Assembly (NCBI GenBank): GCA_013141375.1
Contig: JABFRC010000200.1
Location: 1 to 33,283, forward strand
Direction: 5' to 3'
Origin: Methylococcaceae bacterium
GTDB taxonomy: Bacteria > Pseudomonadota > Gammaproteobacteria > Methylococcales > Methylomonadaceae
DNA: 33,283 nucleotides
Positions 19,221 through 27,915 of the stretch are shown here, piece after piece (within the stretch, counting starts at the first letter, position 1; each line of letters begins with the position of its first letter). The notes under the pieces were generated by a model that saw nothing but the letters and a program-made list of their open reading frames with translations, was not told the origin of the DNA and did not search any database. A program made the position numbers and the translations under genes.

Positions 19221-19964
19221 CTAGCCGAAGTCCACTACTGATTTTTCGGCGAGTTCCAGCAAGATTTGTAGCCCTCCATTTTTGATGATGTCAGGATTGG
19301 CGGGCTTCAATTCATCAGTGACTTGTTGAAGTACGTCCTTTGTTTGAATGCCTTCGTTTTGTTCAATAATTTCCAGTAAGCGATAGGTCAGCGGAGTTAT
19401 TTCGATAAAGTTCACTTCATCATCCGGATTACGATAGACCGCCAGAAAAGTGGGTTGCTCAGGCAGATTTTTCGGCAGACAGTCTGGTGAAATGGTATGC
19501 ACCGGGTACTGATAAACCAGTGGCCAGGCTAGCGGCGATAACTTGAGTTGGGCTTGCAGCGGATCATCTATCGGTAATGGTGCACTGACGTTCTCTTTGG
19601 CAATCGATAAAGCCATTTCCACCCATTCGTAATGCGCAAGCTCAAACATAAACGCAAAATCATTCGTGCTATCCCGTTCATCTTGCAGATAGCCGAGAAA
19701 TTCTTCAGGAATTTCAGAAAAAAAAGGCGATTGATTGTGGTGATTGGCAAAAAAATCTTCAGTCAGAGCTTGCCATTGTGCATCGTTAAGAATTTTTCTG
19801 AGCACCGGAAAGGTGCTGGCAAGAAAGCTATCAATATTGTTATAAAACAGCTGGCGGTACATCGCCATACGCTCCGGCTTAACGTCGGCTGGTGCAGGGT
19901 TGACCTGAGGATTTCTAATGTAAGCGGCAAACTCTTGCTGTTTGGCTTTAAAGTCAATGTTCAT
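19221..19964 (-). CDS. hvfC: DUF2063 / HvfC-like protein (DUF692 partner)
   Basis: FAAYIRNPQVNPAPADVKPERMAMYRQLFYNNIDSFLASTFPVLRKILNDAQWQALTEDFFANHHNQSPFFSEIPEEFLGYL. Directly downstream of the DUF692 gene (5-bp gap). Confidence 0.9.
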   Translation of the reverse strand: MNIDFKAKQQEFAAYIRNPQVNPAPADVKPERMAMYRQLFYNNIDSFLASTFPVLRKILNDAQWQALTEDFFANHHNQSPFFSEIPEEFLGYLQDERDSTNDFAFMFELAHYEWVEMALSIAKENVSAPLPIDDPLQAQLKLSPLAWPLVYQYPVHTISPDCLPKNLPEQPTFLAVYRNPDDEVNFIEITPLTYRLLEIIEQNEGIQTKDVLQQVTDELKPANPDIIKNGGLQILLELAEKSVVDFG

Positions 19965-19969
19965 TAACT

Positions 19970-20821
19970 TTAGGCCGATGCTTTGGCGTGCTGGTCGGAC
20001 CAGGCTGCTTGTATCGTTTTAATGGTATTTACTTCCAGCAAAAGCTCGGACAAAGGCGGAATATTGAAATCCCTTTCCAGTAAGGTTGGAAATACTCCGT
20101 AAAGTTCATAAGCCTTACCCAGTAAGTTCCAGACCGGGTCGATAATCGGCGCGCCGTGGGTATCCACCAAAAAATCGTCGGCTTCAACATAGTGTCCTGC
20201 GATATGAGCATAAGCGATGCGATGAGCGGGGATGGCTTTTAAAAAAGCTTCGGCATCGTAACCATGATTGACGCTATTGACGTAGATATTGTTGATGTCG
20301 ATCAGAATGTCGCAATTAGCTTCTTCCACCACAGCATTAAAAAAATCGATTTCCGTCATTTCCTGGCCAGGTGCGGCGTAATACGAAACATTTTCGATAG
20401 CGATTTTTTGTTCCAGAATGTCCTGTACCCGGCTAATACGTTCAGCTACATGAGTGACAGCTTCGCTAGTGAAAGGAATAGGCATCAAGTCGTATAAATG
20501 GCCGCCATGACTACAGTAGCTTAAGTGTTCGCTGTAAAGTTTGATTTGATGCTCGGCCATAAAGGCTTTGATGGCATGAACAAATTGCTCGTCCAACGGA
20601 TCGGTGCTGCCTATGGATAATGACAGGCCATGGCATATAAAGTTGCAGCGTTCAGTCATGGCGCGGAATTGTTTGCCCAATTTACCGCCGATGGGAATCC
20701 AGTTTTCCGGTGCGACTTCGTAAAAACCTACTTCTGATGGAGGTGCATTGAGTATTTTCGCCAAAATAGAACGTCTCAGGCCTAGACCGGCACCATCAAC
20801 CAAGAATTGAGTTGTGTCCAT
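19970..20821 (-). CDS. hvfB: DUF692 / HvfB (MbnB-like) multinuclear-iron peptide-modifying enzyme
   Basis: GLGLRRSIL, FYEVAPENWI, HGLSLSIGS, SEHLSYC, DLMPIPFT, IAIENVSYY, ILIDINNIYVNSVNHG, AHIAGH, VDTHG, LLERDFNIPPLSELL. Confidence 0.93.
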   Translation of the reverse strand: MDTTQFLVDGAGLGLRRSILAKILNAPPSEVGFYEVAPENWIPIGGKLGKQFRAMTERCNFICHGLSLSIGSTDPLDEQFVHAIKAFMAEHQIKLYSEHLSYCSHGGHLYDLMPIPFTSEAVTHVAERISRVQDILEQKIAIENVSYYAAPGQEMTEIDFFNAVVEEANCDILIDINNIYVNSVNHGYDAEAFLKAIPAHRIAYAHIAGHYVEADDFLVDTHGAPIIDPVWNLLGKAYELYGVFPTLLERDFNIPPLSELLLEVNTIKTIQAAWSDQHAKASA

Positions 20822-20848
20822 AAGAACACCTGTGTTGAATTTTAAGGT

Positions 20849-20871
20849 GAGGGCATGAGACTCATGCCCTC
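20849..20871. promoter_or_regulatory. Intra-operonic perfect hairpin between precursor and hvfB
   Basis: GAGGGCATGAG-A-CTCATGCCCTC, 11-bp perfect arms, 28 nt after the hvfA-like stop on the minus strand. No T-tract. Confidence 0.75.
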
Positions 20872-20898
20872 CGCAGCGAGTAAAGCAATCTTGGTGAT

Positions 20899-21765
20899 TT
20901 ATTTTTTAGGAACGTAGGGAATCACTTTGATCAGACTTTTATCTAAGCCGTATTTATCGTGCTGCTCGTCACTCTTCTTATCTGCATCGGGATGATGAGC
21001 GTCATGGCCCGCAGCTGCTTCAGGGCTGATAGTGGTTTGGGTATCTTTTTTAACGGCAGAGTCCATCGCGCCGCATGCGCCTTCCTTGCCTTTCATCATA
21101 GCACCGCAACTTTGCTCCAGGCCTGGTTTCATTTTGCCGCCTTGCATCATCGCACCGCACATGCCTTCGCCACAGGCGCCTTCGGCAGTTTTAGTTACCG
21201 GTTTTTCTGCAGCTTTGGTTTCAGTGGCAGCGGCACCGCAAGCGCCGTCTTTGCCTTTCATCATCGCGCCGCAGTTATGTTCAAGACCGGGCTTCATTTT
21301 GTCACCCTGCATCATAGCGCCACACATGCCTTCTCCACAGGCGCCTTCGGTGGCTTTAGCGGCTGGTTTTTCCGCAGGTTTACTGTCAGTCGTTCCTGCA
21401 CCACAAGCGCCTTCTTTGCCTTTCATCATGGCACCGCAACTTTGTTCCAGTCCCGGTTTCATTTTGCCGTCTTGCATCATTGCGCCGCATTTACCTTCGC
21501 CACATGAGCCTTCGGTTGACTTTGATGTAGGTTTATCGGCTGCTTTTGTTGGTTTGCCTGCACAAGCACCCTCGGGAGCTTTAGGGTCTTTCATATTCAT
21601 GCTGGCGCCACAGGCCATTTCTGCTGCGGCAACTTGCATATAGCCAGAAGATAACTCAGTCATACCAAAAGGATTGGCCTCGGCACTGACTGGGCTGGCT
21701 GAGAGTGTCGAGATAAATGCGGCACCCATCGCAGCCGCTAAAGGGGTTTTGTTGATTTTTTTCAC
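20899..21765 (-). CDS. hvfA: HvfA-like secreted Cys-rich precursor protein with three 55-aa Cys/Met repeat modules
   Basis: Signal peptide then NPFGMTELSSGYMQVA (as in EGKCG low-complexity/HvfA-type leaders), EGSCGEGKCG/EGACGEGMCG motifs, and an adjacent DUF692-DUF2063 pair. 14 Cys counted. Confidence 0.88.
   Translation of the reverse strand: MKKINKTPLAAAMGAAFISTLSASPVSAEANPFGMTELSSGYMQVAAAEMACGASMNMKDPKAPEGACAGKPTKAADKPTSKSTEGSCGEGKCGAMMQDGKMKPGLEQSCGAMMKGKEGACGAGTTDSKPAEKPAAKATEGACGEGMCGAMMQGDKMKPGLEHNCGAMMKGKDGACGAAATETKAAEKPVTKTAEGACGEGMCGAMMQGGKMKPGLEQSCGAMMKGKEGACGAMDSAVKKDTQTTISPEAAAGHDAHHPDADKKSDEQHDKYGLDKSLIKVIPYVPKK
21067..21513 (-). repeat. Coding tandem repeat, 165-bp period (55 codons), three units (last one truncated)
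   Basis: Anchor TTGCCTTTCATCAT on + occurs at 21086, 21251 and 21416, exactly 165 bp apart. Protein units start at E85, E140 and E195. Confidence 0.9.
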
Positions 21766-21822
21766 GGTAACTCCTCAGTTATTTTTATGAAATTCGATGA
21801 TGCCAGCGTTCAAACACTACCT

Positions 21823-21855
21823 ATGATACCAAATAGCTGTAAGGATCAGCTTACA
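21823..21855 (-). promoter_or_regulatory. Candidate hvfA promoter: extended -10 with a dyad over the -35
   Basis: Minus strand: TGTAAG-CTGATC-CTTACA (21838-21855), then TGGTATCAT (extended -10, TATCAT at 21823-21828), 58-90 bp upstream of the ATG. Confidence 0.4.
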
Positions 21856-21870
21856 AAAAAACTTTAGGCG

Positions 21871-22506
21871 CTAGGTGGCTTGTTTATCTTTGAATTCGCA
21901 CAGATCAACAACAACGCAATTCGGGCAACGTGGTTTTCTGGCTATGCAGGTATAACGGCCATGTAAAATAAGTAAGTGATGGGCGTCTTTTTTGTATTTT
22001 TCATTCACCACTTTATCCAGCTTACGTTCCACGTCAAGTACCGTTTTACCTGGCGCCAGACCGGTGCGATTAGCTACTCTAAAAATGTGTGTATCGACAG
22101 CGATCACCGCGTGACCAAAGGCGGTATTAAGAATGACATTGGCGGTTTTTCTGCCCACGCCCGCCAATGCTTCCAGTTCAGCTCGGGTTGTCGGTACTTG
22201 CCCTTGATGCTTGTCCAGCAACTGCTGACACAGCGTAATAATGTGGGCCGCTTTGCTGTTAAACAAGCCGATCGTTTTAATAAATTCTTTCAGGCCCCTC
22301 TCGCCTAAGGCCAATATGCTTTCCGGTGTATTAGCAACTGGAAACAAAAGGCTGGTGGCCTTGTTGACACCTTTGTCAGTTGCTTGCGCTGACAAAACAA
22401 CTGCAATTAGCAATTCAAACGACGTGCTGTAATTTAATTCGGTTTGGGGATCGGGGATAGCCTGAGCCAGACGTTCGAAGATTGCCAGCCGTTTTGCTGC
22501 ATTCAC
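21871..22506 (-). CDS. nth: Endonuclease III
   Basis: FELLIAVVLSAQATDKGVNKAT, LAGVGRKTANVILN, HIFRVANRTGLA, C-terminal CIARKPRCPNCVVVDLC Fe-S motif. Confidence 0.97.
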   Translation of the reverse strand: MNAAKRLAIFERLAQAIPDPQTELNYSTSFELLIAVVLSAQATDKGVNKATSLLFPVANTPESILALGERGLKEFIKTIGLFNSKAAHIITLCQQLLDKHQGQVPTTRAELEALAGVGRKTANVILNTAFGHAVIAVDTHIFRVANRTGLAPGKTVLDVERKLDKVVNEKYKKDAHHLLILHGRYTCIARKPRCPNCVVVDLCEFKDKQAT

Positions 22507-22508
22507 AC

Positions 22509-23063
22509 TTAGCCTGCCGATTTAAGCTTGTTGAGCAATGCTGCTCTTTTTTGTTTTGCGCGCTCGGCATTTTCTGCTTCTTCTTGCTGCTTACGCAGGT
22601 TTCGCGCTTCATAGCGTTGTTTGGCAAGTTGTGCTCGGGCGGTTTTTTCTGCCTCAGACAGGGCATCTGGCAATGGTTGCATCACAACACAATCGACCGG
22701 GCAAGGGGCGATACACAATTCGCAGCCGGTGCATTCAGCTGTGATAACCGTGTGCATGAATTTCGCGGCGCCCAAAATGGCATCGACAGGGCATGCTGCA
22801 ATGCATTTGGTGCAGCCGATACAATCCTTCTCAATAATGAATGCAATACTTTTAGGCTTATGTTCACCAAATGCCGGATTGAGCAACTTGGGACTTACAT
22901 TCAACAACTGCGCCAATGCAAGGATGCCTTCATCCCCGCCAGGAGGGCATTGGTTGATGTCAGCGTCGCCAGCAGCAATCGCTTCGGCATAAGGGCGGCA
23001 ACCTTTAAAGCCGCATTGACCGCATTGGGTTTGCGGTAGAAGGTTATTGATTTGTTCAATCAT
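22509..23063 (-). CDS. rsxB: Electron transport complex subunit RsxB/RnfB-like ferredoxin protein
   Basis: [30 protein letters not shown]; two 4Fe-4S motifs [16 protein letters not shown] and [15 protein letters not shown]. Confidence 0.92.
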   Translation of the reverse strand: MIEQINNLLPQTQCGQCGFKGCRPYAEAIAAGDADINQCPPGGDEGILALAQLLNVSPKLLNPAFGEHKPKSIAFIIEKDCIGCTKCIAACPVDAILGAAKFMHTVITAECTGCELCIAPCPVDCVVMQPLPDALSEAEKTARAQLAKQRYEARNLRKQQEEAENAERAKQKRAALLNKLKSAG

Positions 23064-23076
23064 TCAGCTAACCAAA

Positions 23077-25095
23077 TTACTTTACGCGCATTCCCACTAG
23101 CGCACCTGCATCCGGGCTTAATACCCATATGTCTTTGCCGCCGGGGCCTGCTGCCAGCACCATACCTTCAGAAACGCCAAAACGCATTTTTCTTGGGGCC
23201 AGATTCGCAATAACCAGCGTTAATCGGCCTTCCAGATCTTCCGGCGCGTAAGCAGATTTTATCCCTGCAAAAATGTTTCGAGTTTCATCACCGATATCAA
23301 CAGTCAGTTGCAGCAGTTTTTCCGCGCCTTCAACATGTTCAGCCTTAATAATTTTGGCGATACGCAAATCCAGCTTGGCAAAATCATCAAACTCAATGGT
23401 CGGCGCGATGGCTTCGAATTTCTTTTCGGCGGGTTTATCGACAGTTTTTTCCAGATTTTCTTTTGAGGCTTCAATAATCGCGGCGATTTTATCGGCTTCA
23501 ACACGCGTCATTAACGGCTTAAATGCGTTAATGCTGTGGCCGAGTAAAGGCGCTGCTTGAGCTGGCCAGGATTGCGCGGCGATGTTCAGGAACTCTTCGG
23601 TATTGACGGCCAACACTGGTAATACTGGGCTCAGATAAGCAGCCAATAGACGGAACAGATTAATGCCTACAGAGCATACCTCATGCAATTCTTGATCTTT
23701 ACCTTCTTCTTTGGCGATCAACCAGGGTTTTTTCTCGTCGATATACTGGTTGGCTTTATCGGCCAGCGCCATGATTTCACGCATCGCTTTGCCAAATTCG
23801 CGAGTTTCGAAGAATTCGGCAATTTGCTCATTAGCGGCAACGAATTCTGCAAATAAAGCCGGCTCTGCATTTCGTTCGGACAGAACGTTATTAAAACGTT
23901 TGGCGATAAAACCGCTACAACGGCTGGCAATATTGACCACCTTGCCGACCAAATCGCTATTCACCCTTTGGCTGAAGTCGTCGAAGTTAAGATCGATGTC
24001 GTCAACACTGCTGCTAAGTTTTGCGGCAAAGTAATAGCGCAGATATTCCGGATTTAAATGGTCCAGGTAAGTCCGGGCTTTAATGAAAGTGCCGCGGGAT
24101 TTGGACATTTTTTCGCCATTCACGGTTAAAAAACCGTGGGCGAAGATCGCGCTGGGCGTTCTAAAGTGTGCGCCATTCAACATCGCCGGCCAGAACAGAG
24201 CGTGGAAATAGATAATGTCTTTGCCGATGAAGTGGTAGAGCTCGGCGTCGCTGCCTTTCGCCCAGAATTCGTTAAAATCCAGACCTTGCTTGTCGCAATA
24301 ATTTTTGAAGCTGGCCATATAGCCGACCGGCGCATCCAGCCAGACATAAAAGTATTTGCCCGGCGCATCGGGAATTTCAAAACCGAAATAAGGCGCGTCG
24401 CGGCTGATATCCCATTGTTGCAAGCCGCCATCCAGCCATTCAGCCAGCTTATTGCGGACTTCCGGTTGCAAATGTCCGGCAGTCGTCCAACTGCGCAGCA
24501 TGTCGGTGAAATTGGCTAAATCAAAAAAGTAATGTACCGATTCTTTATCTATCGGTTTGGCACCGGAAATGGCTGAGACAGAGTTTTTCAGGTCCGTTGG
24601 TGAATATGTCGCGCCGCAGACTTCGCAGCCATCGCCGTATTGATCAGCCGCGCCGCATTTCGGGCATTCGCCTTTGATAAATCGGTCCGGCAAAAACATG
24701 TTTTTAACCGGATCATAAGCCTGAACAATACTGCGCGAGCTGATATGACCGGCATCACGCAGGCGTTCGTAAATTAATTCAGAAAAGATTTTGTTCTCTT
24801 CAGAATGGGTGCTGTGATAATTATCAAACGCGATGCCAAACTCGGTAAAATCAGCCAAATGCTCTTTACCGACAGCCGCGATCAGTTCTTCAGGCGTAAT
24901 GCCGTCGCGATCGGCTTTCAGCATAATCGGAGTGCCGTGGGTATCGTCAGCACAGACGTAGTAGCAAAGATTGCCGCGTTGTTTTTGAAAACGCACCCAA
25001 ATATCAGTCTGAATATATTCAACCAGATGGCCTAAGTGAATCGGGCCATTGGCGTAAGGTAAGGCGCTGGTAACAAGGATTTTTCTGTTTGACAT
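23077..25095 (-). CDS. metG: Methionyl-tRNA synthetase
   Basis: [47 protein letters not shown]-terminal tRNA-binding domain ([14 protein letters not shown]). Start taken at 25095. Confidence 0.97.
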   Translation of the reverse strand: MSNRKILVTSALPYANGPIHLGHLVEYIQTDIWVRFQKQRGNLCYYVCADDTHGTPIMLKADRDGITPEELIAAVGKEHLADFTEFGIAFDNYHSTHSEENKIFSELIYERLRDAGHISSRSIVQAYDPVKNMFLPDRFIKGECPKCGAADQYGDGCEVCGATYSPTDLKNSVSAISGAKPIDKESVHYFFDLANFTDMLRSWTTAGHLQPEVRNKLAEWLDGGLQQWDISRDAPYFGFEIPDAPGKYFYVWLDAPVGYMASFKNYCDKQGLDFNEFWAKGSDAELYHFIGKDIIYFHALFWPAMLNGAHFRTPSAIFAHGFLTVNGEKMSKSRGTFIKARTYLDHLNPEYLRYYFAAKLSSSVDDIDLNFDDFSQRVNSDLVGKVVNIASRCSGFIAKRFNNVLSERNAEPALFAEFVAANEQIAEFFETREFGKAMREIMALADKANQYIDEKKPWLIAKEEGKDQELHEVCSVGINLFRLLAAYLSPVLPVLAVNTEEFLNIAAQSWPAQAAPLLGHSINAFKPLMTRVEADKIAAIIEASKENLEKTVDKPAEKKFEAIAPTIEFDDFAKLDLRIAKIIKAEHVEGAEKLLQLTVDIGDETRNIFAGIKSAYAPEDLEGRLTLVIANLAPRKMRFGVSEGMVLAAGPGGKDIWVLSPDAGALVGMRVK

Positions 25096-25271
25096 GGTGT
25101 TAACGCGGCAAGAATTACAAAAATATAATGCGCACATTATCGCATAAAACCTGGCGTGCAGATGATGCCTTCCGATGCAGTATGCTTTGAGTGTTGAAAA
25201 ATAATCTCGCGCCTTATATCCTGACTAAATAATTTGGTTATTAATTTATCCCCTCATCCTTCGGAAAAATC

Positions 25272-26360
25272 ATGACAGACATCAAAGCAGATGTAGAAGC
25301 TTCGCTACAAACTTTTATTGATCCAAATAACGGTGTTGATTTAGTCACCGCCAAATCCGTGAAAGCCATATCAATTGATGGCGCCAATGTGCTGGTCAAA
25401 CTGGAACTTGGCTATCCCGCCAGAAGTTATATTGAAGAGCTCAAAACGGCTGTTGTCGAGCATTTACAAGATGTTCCCGGGATTGGCAATGTTGTGGTCG
25501 AAGTGGCGGTTAAAATTGTGTCACATGCTGTTCAGCAAGGCTTGAAGCCTTTGCCGAATGTTAAAAACATCGTAGCGGTAGCTTCCGGTAAAGGCGGAGT
25601 AGGTAAATCGACGACGGCCGTTAATCTGGCGCTGGCGCTGGCTGCGGAAGGTGCTTCGGTGGGTATTTTGGATGCTGATATTTATGGGCCGAGCATTCCG
25701 ACCATGTTGGGGCTTTCAGGCTTTCCAGAGAGTAAAGATAACAAAACCATGCAGCCAAAAATATCTTTTGGGATTCAAACCAACTCCATCGGTTATTTGG
25801 TGGAAGCCGATCAAGCCGTTATCTGGCGCGGTCCAATGGTTACCGGCGCATTGCAGCAGTTACTTAAAGACACCAATTGGACGGATCTGGATTATTTGAT
25901 CATCGATTTGCCGCCTGGTACGGGTGATATTCAATTAACCTTGGCTCAGCAGATTCCGGTCAGTGGTGCCGTGATCGTGACCACGCCGCAAGATATTGCC
26001 TTGCTTGATGCCCAACGTGGTTTGGCGATGTTCGAGAAAGTCAATGTGCCCGTATTAGGTTTAGTGGAAAACATGAGCATTCATATCTGCAGCAATTGTG
26101 GGCATGAGGAAGCCATATTTGGTCAAGGTGGCGGTCAGGCGATGGCCGAACGTAACCGCATTGAGTTGTTAGGATCGTTACCTTTAGACATCAGTATTCG
26201 TCAAAATGCCGATAGCGGCAGGCCGACAGTTGCGGCCGATCCTGATGGCAGACCTGCGCAAATTTATAAACAAATTGCCCGCAAAACAGCAGCCAAACTG
26301 GCTTTGAAAGGCAAAGATTTTTCCACGAAGTTTCCCAACATTGTTGTGCAAAATTCCTAA
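25272..26360 (+). CDS. apbC: Mrp/NBP35-family Fe-S carrier ATPase
   Basis: VASGKGGVGKSTTAVNLALALA, DADIYGPSIPTMLG, IDLPPGTGDIQLTL, NMSIHICSNCGHEEAIFG. Confidence 0.95.
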   Translation: MTDIKADVEASLQTFIDPNNGVDLVTAKSVKAISIDGANVLVKLELGYPARSYIEELKTAVVEHLQDVPGIGNVVVEVAVKIVSHAVQQGLKPLPNVKNIVAVASGKGGVGKSTTAVNLALALAAEGASVGILDADIYGPSIPTMLGLSGFPESKDNKTMQPKISFGIQTNSIGYLVEADQAVIWRGPMVTGALQQLLKDTNWTDLDYLIIDLPPGTGDIQLTLAQQIPVSGAVIVTTPQDIALLDAQRGLAMFEKVNVPVLGLVENMSIHICSNCGHEEAIFGQGGGQAMAERNRIELLGSLPLDISIRQNADSGRPTVAADPDGRPAQIYKQIARKTAAKLALKGKDFSTKFPNIVVQNS

Positions 26361-26374
26361 TTCAAATTGAAGCT

Positions 26375-26417
26375 ACAGCATCTCCGAATGTCTTTCTGAC
26401 TTCGGCGATGCTGTTTT
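26375..26417 (+). terminator. Rho-independent-type terminator downstream of apbC
   Basis: ACAGCATCtCCGAA...TTCGGcGATGCTGT then TTT. Long stem with one mismatch. Confidence 0.75.
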
Positions 26418-26458
26418 GGGTCTGTTCAAGTCATGCGTAAGACCCTGTTATAAAAAGT

Positions 26459-26485
26459 TAAAGTTTAAACATGAGGTGCCGATAA
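26459..26485 (+). promoter_or_regulatory. Sigma-28 (FliA) promoter
   Basis: TAAAGTTT (26459-26466), 11-nt spacer, GCCGATAA (26478-26485). Matches the FliA consensus at every position; 30 bp upstream of the ATG at 26516. Confidence 0.85.
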
Positions 26486-26515
26486 CTGCCTAAACATACA
26501 GATAAAGGTGCCGTC

Positions 26516-27742
26516 ATGAACACTCAATCCATTCAAGTTGCGCTGTCTTCTTCCTTCTATTTGACCGGAAGACTTAACCAAGCAATTCGACCACAATTGG
26601 CTGCAGTTGCCAGTGCTCAGTCGCCCGCAGCCAAGGTAGAAAACGATAAACAGACGCTGACATCAAACCCCAACAAAGTCATTGAAAAACAGGTTTTTAA
26701 AGGCCTAGATAAAACCAGTGGCACTGACAGCAAGAAAGAAGTTGATGGCAATGACTCAGAGTTTAATCCTGAAAAGTTAGCCCGCAAAATCATGAAGTTT
26801 GTGAACCAATCTTACCGGCAGCTTCAAAGTGAAGATCCTAATTTTGATAAGGCCAAGTTTTTTAGCCAAGTCAAACAAGGCTTGGAAACCGGCTTTGCTG
26901 ATGCAAAAGATACCCTGAGCAAGCTCGGCATGTCGAATGCAGAAACGCAGAAAGGTATAGACGCGGCCTATGCCAACATCCAACAGGCATTAACCAAGCT
27001 GGAATCCGCCAACCAAGCGTCGTCAGTCGATCCTGCTGCAACAGCGACGAATCCTGTGGCGCAATTGCAAGGATTTTCAGCGCAAATGAACCAGTCTGCC
27101 GAAGTACAAGTGGTTACTAAAGAAGGCGATATCGTCAAAATTAAATTGTCGCAATCAGCGGCGACTACTCAGGGCTCGGTGAATCTTCAGCAAAATGGAC
27201 AGTCTGCCACAGCCTTTCAGTTAAGTTCTGAAAACAGCTCCAACTTTTCGGTAAGCGTGCAAGGCAATCTTAATGAAGATGAGCAGGCATCATTGAAGAA
27301 GCTGTTGAAAGAAATGGACACTGTGGGACAGGATTTTTTTAAAGGCAATGTGAAAGATGCCTTTGAACATACTCAAAAGATTGGCCTGGATACCGGGCAA
27401 ATTGCGAGCTTTTCGTTGAGTCTGTCATCAAGCAAATCCATTCAAGCGGTAGCTGCTTATCAGCAAGCCGCGACACCTGATCAACAAGTTGATCAGGGCA
27501 AAATAAAACAGGCGACTGACTTTTTCAGCCAAGCCAGGGATTTATTAAAAACAGCACAAGAGGCTTTGAAACCTTTTGAAAATCCCTTGTCAGTGTTTGA
27601 TGCGCTTTTTGGTGGGGTGAATCAGGTTGCGGCAAGCGCAGAGCCAAAACAGATAGAGAGCACCGCGGCATTGCAACAGATCATCAAGCCCTTGGGTGAG
27701 ACAGTTTTAGCAACTGAGCCGAAGGTGCCTGTTCAAGCTTAA
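26516..27742 (+). CDS. DUF5610-like domain protein, possibly flagellar-regulon member
   Basis: LARKIMKFVNQSYRQLQSEDPNFDKAKFFSQVKQGLETGFADAKDTLSKLGMSNAETQKGIDAAYANIQQALTKL resembles DUF5610. Preceded by a perfect FliA-type promoter. Confidence 0.7.
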   Translation: MNTQSIQVALSSSFYLTGRLNQAIRPQLAAVASAQSPAAKVENDKQTLTSNPNKVIEKQVFKGLDKTSGTDSKKEVDGNDSEFNPEKLARKIMKFVNQSYRQLQSEDPNFDKAKFFSQVKQGLETGFADAKDTLSKLGMSNAETQKGIDAAYANIQQALTKLESANQASSVDPAATATNPVAQLQGFSAQMNQSAEVQVVTKEGDIVKIKLSQSAATTQGSVNLQQNGQSATAFQLSSENSSNFSVSVQGNLNEDEQASLKKLLKEMDTVGQDFFKGNVKDAFEHTQKIGLDTGQIASFSLSLSSSKSIQAVAAYQQAATPDQQVDQGKIKQATDFFSQARDLLKTAQEALKPFENPLSVFDALFGGVNQVAASAEPKQIESTAALQQIIKPLGETVLATEPKVPVQA

Positions 27743-27782
27743 AGTTATTGCTTTGATACTACACAAGTCACATAACTTTAAG
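27738..27782. terminator. Inverted repeat overlapping the stop of the DUF5610-like gene
   Basis: CTTAAAGTTAT-N23-ATAACTTTAAG, 11-bp perfect arms. Confidence 0.45.
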
Positions 27783-27915
27783 TTTCCGAAACTATGGATT
27801 TGTTGACAAAAACATGAGTTTTATCCATCTCAAAACAAGTTAATCTATTAATAGGCGTGAATGAACCTATCTACTTTATTAGTAGCGGTTTGGCTTTTGA
27901 TAATTTTAAGGAGTA

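Noticed and set aside
21067-21513. Regularly spaced repeats as a possible CRISPR-like array
   Set aside because: Period is 165 bp, whole units are similar, there are no unique spacers and no cas genes. They are in-frame protein repeats.
20959-21643. Long + strand ORFs (182 and 203 aa) opposite the hvfA-like gene
   Set aside because: They are antisense shadows of the 165-bp repeats: since 165 is divisible by 3, every frame repeats without stops. The minus-strand frame has the signal peptide, motif logic and operon context.
21838-21862. Hairpin TGTAAG..CTTACA plus A/T run as an nth terminator
   Set aside because: On the minus strand the T-run precedes the hairpin instead of following it, so the polarity is wrong for nth. 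Kept only as a candidate operator.
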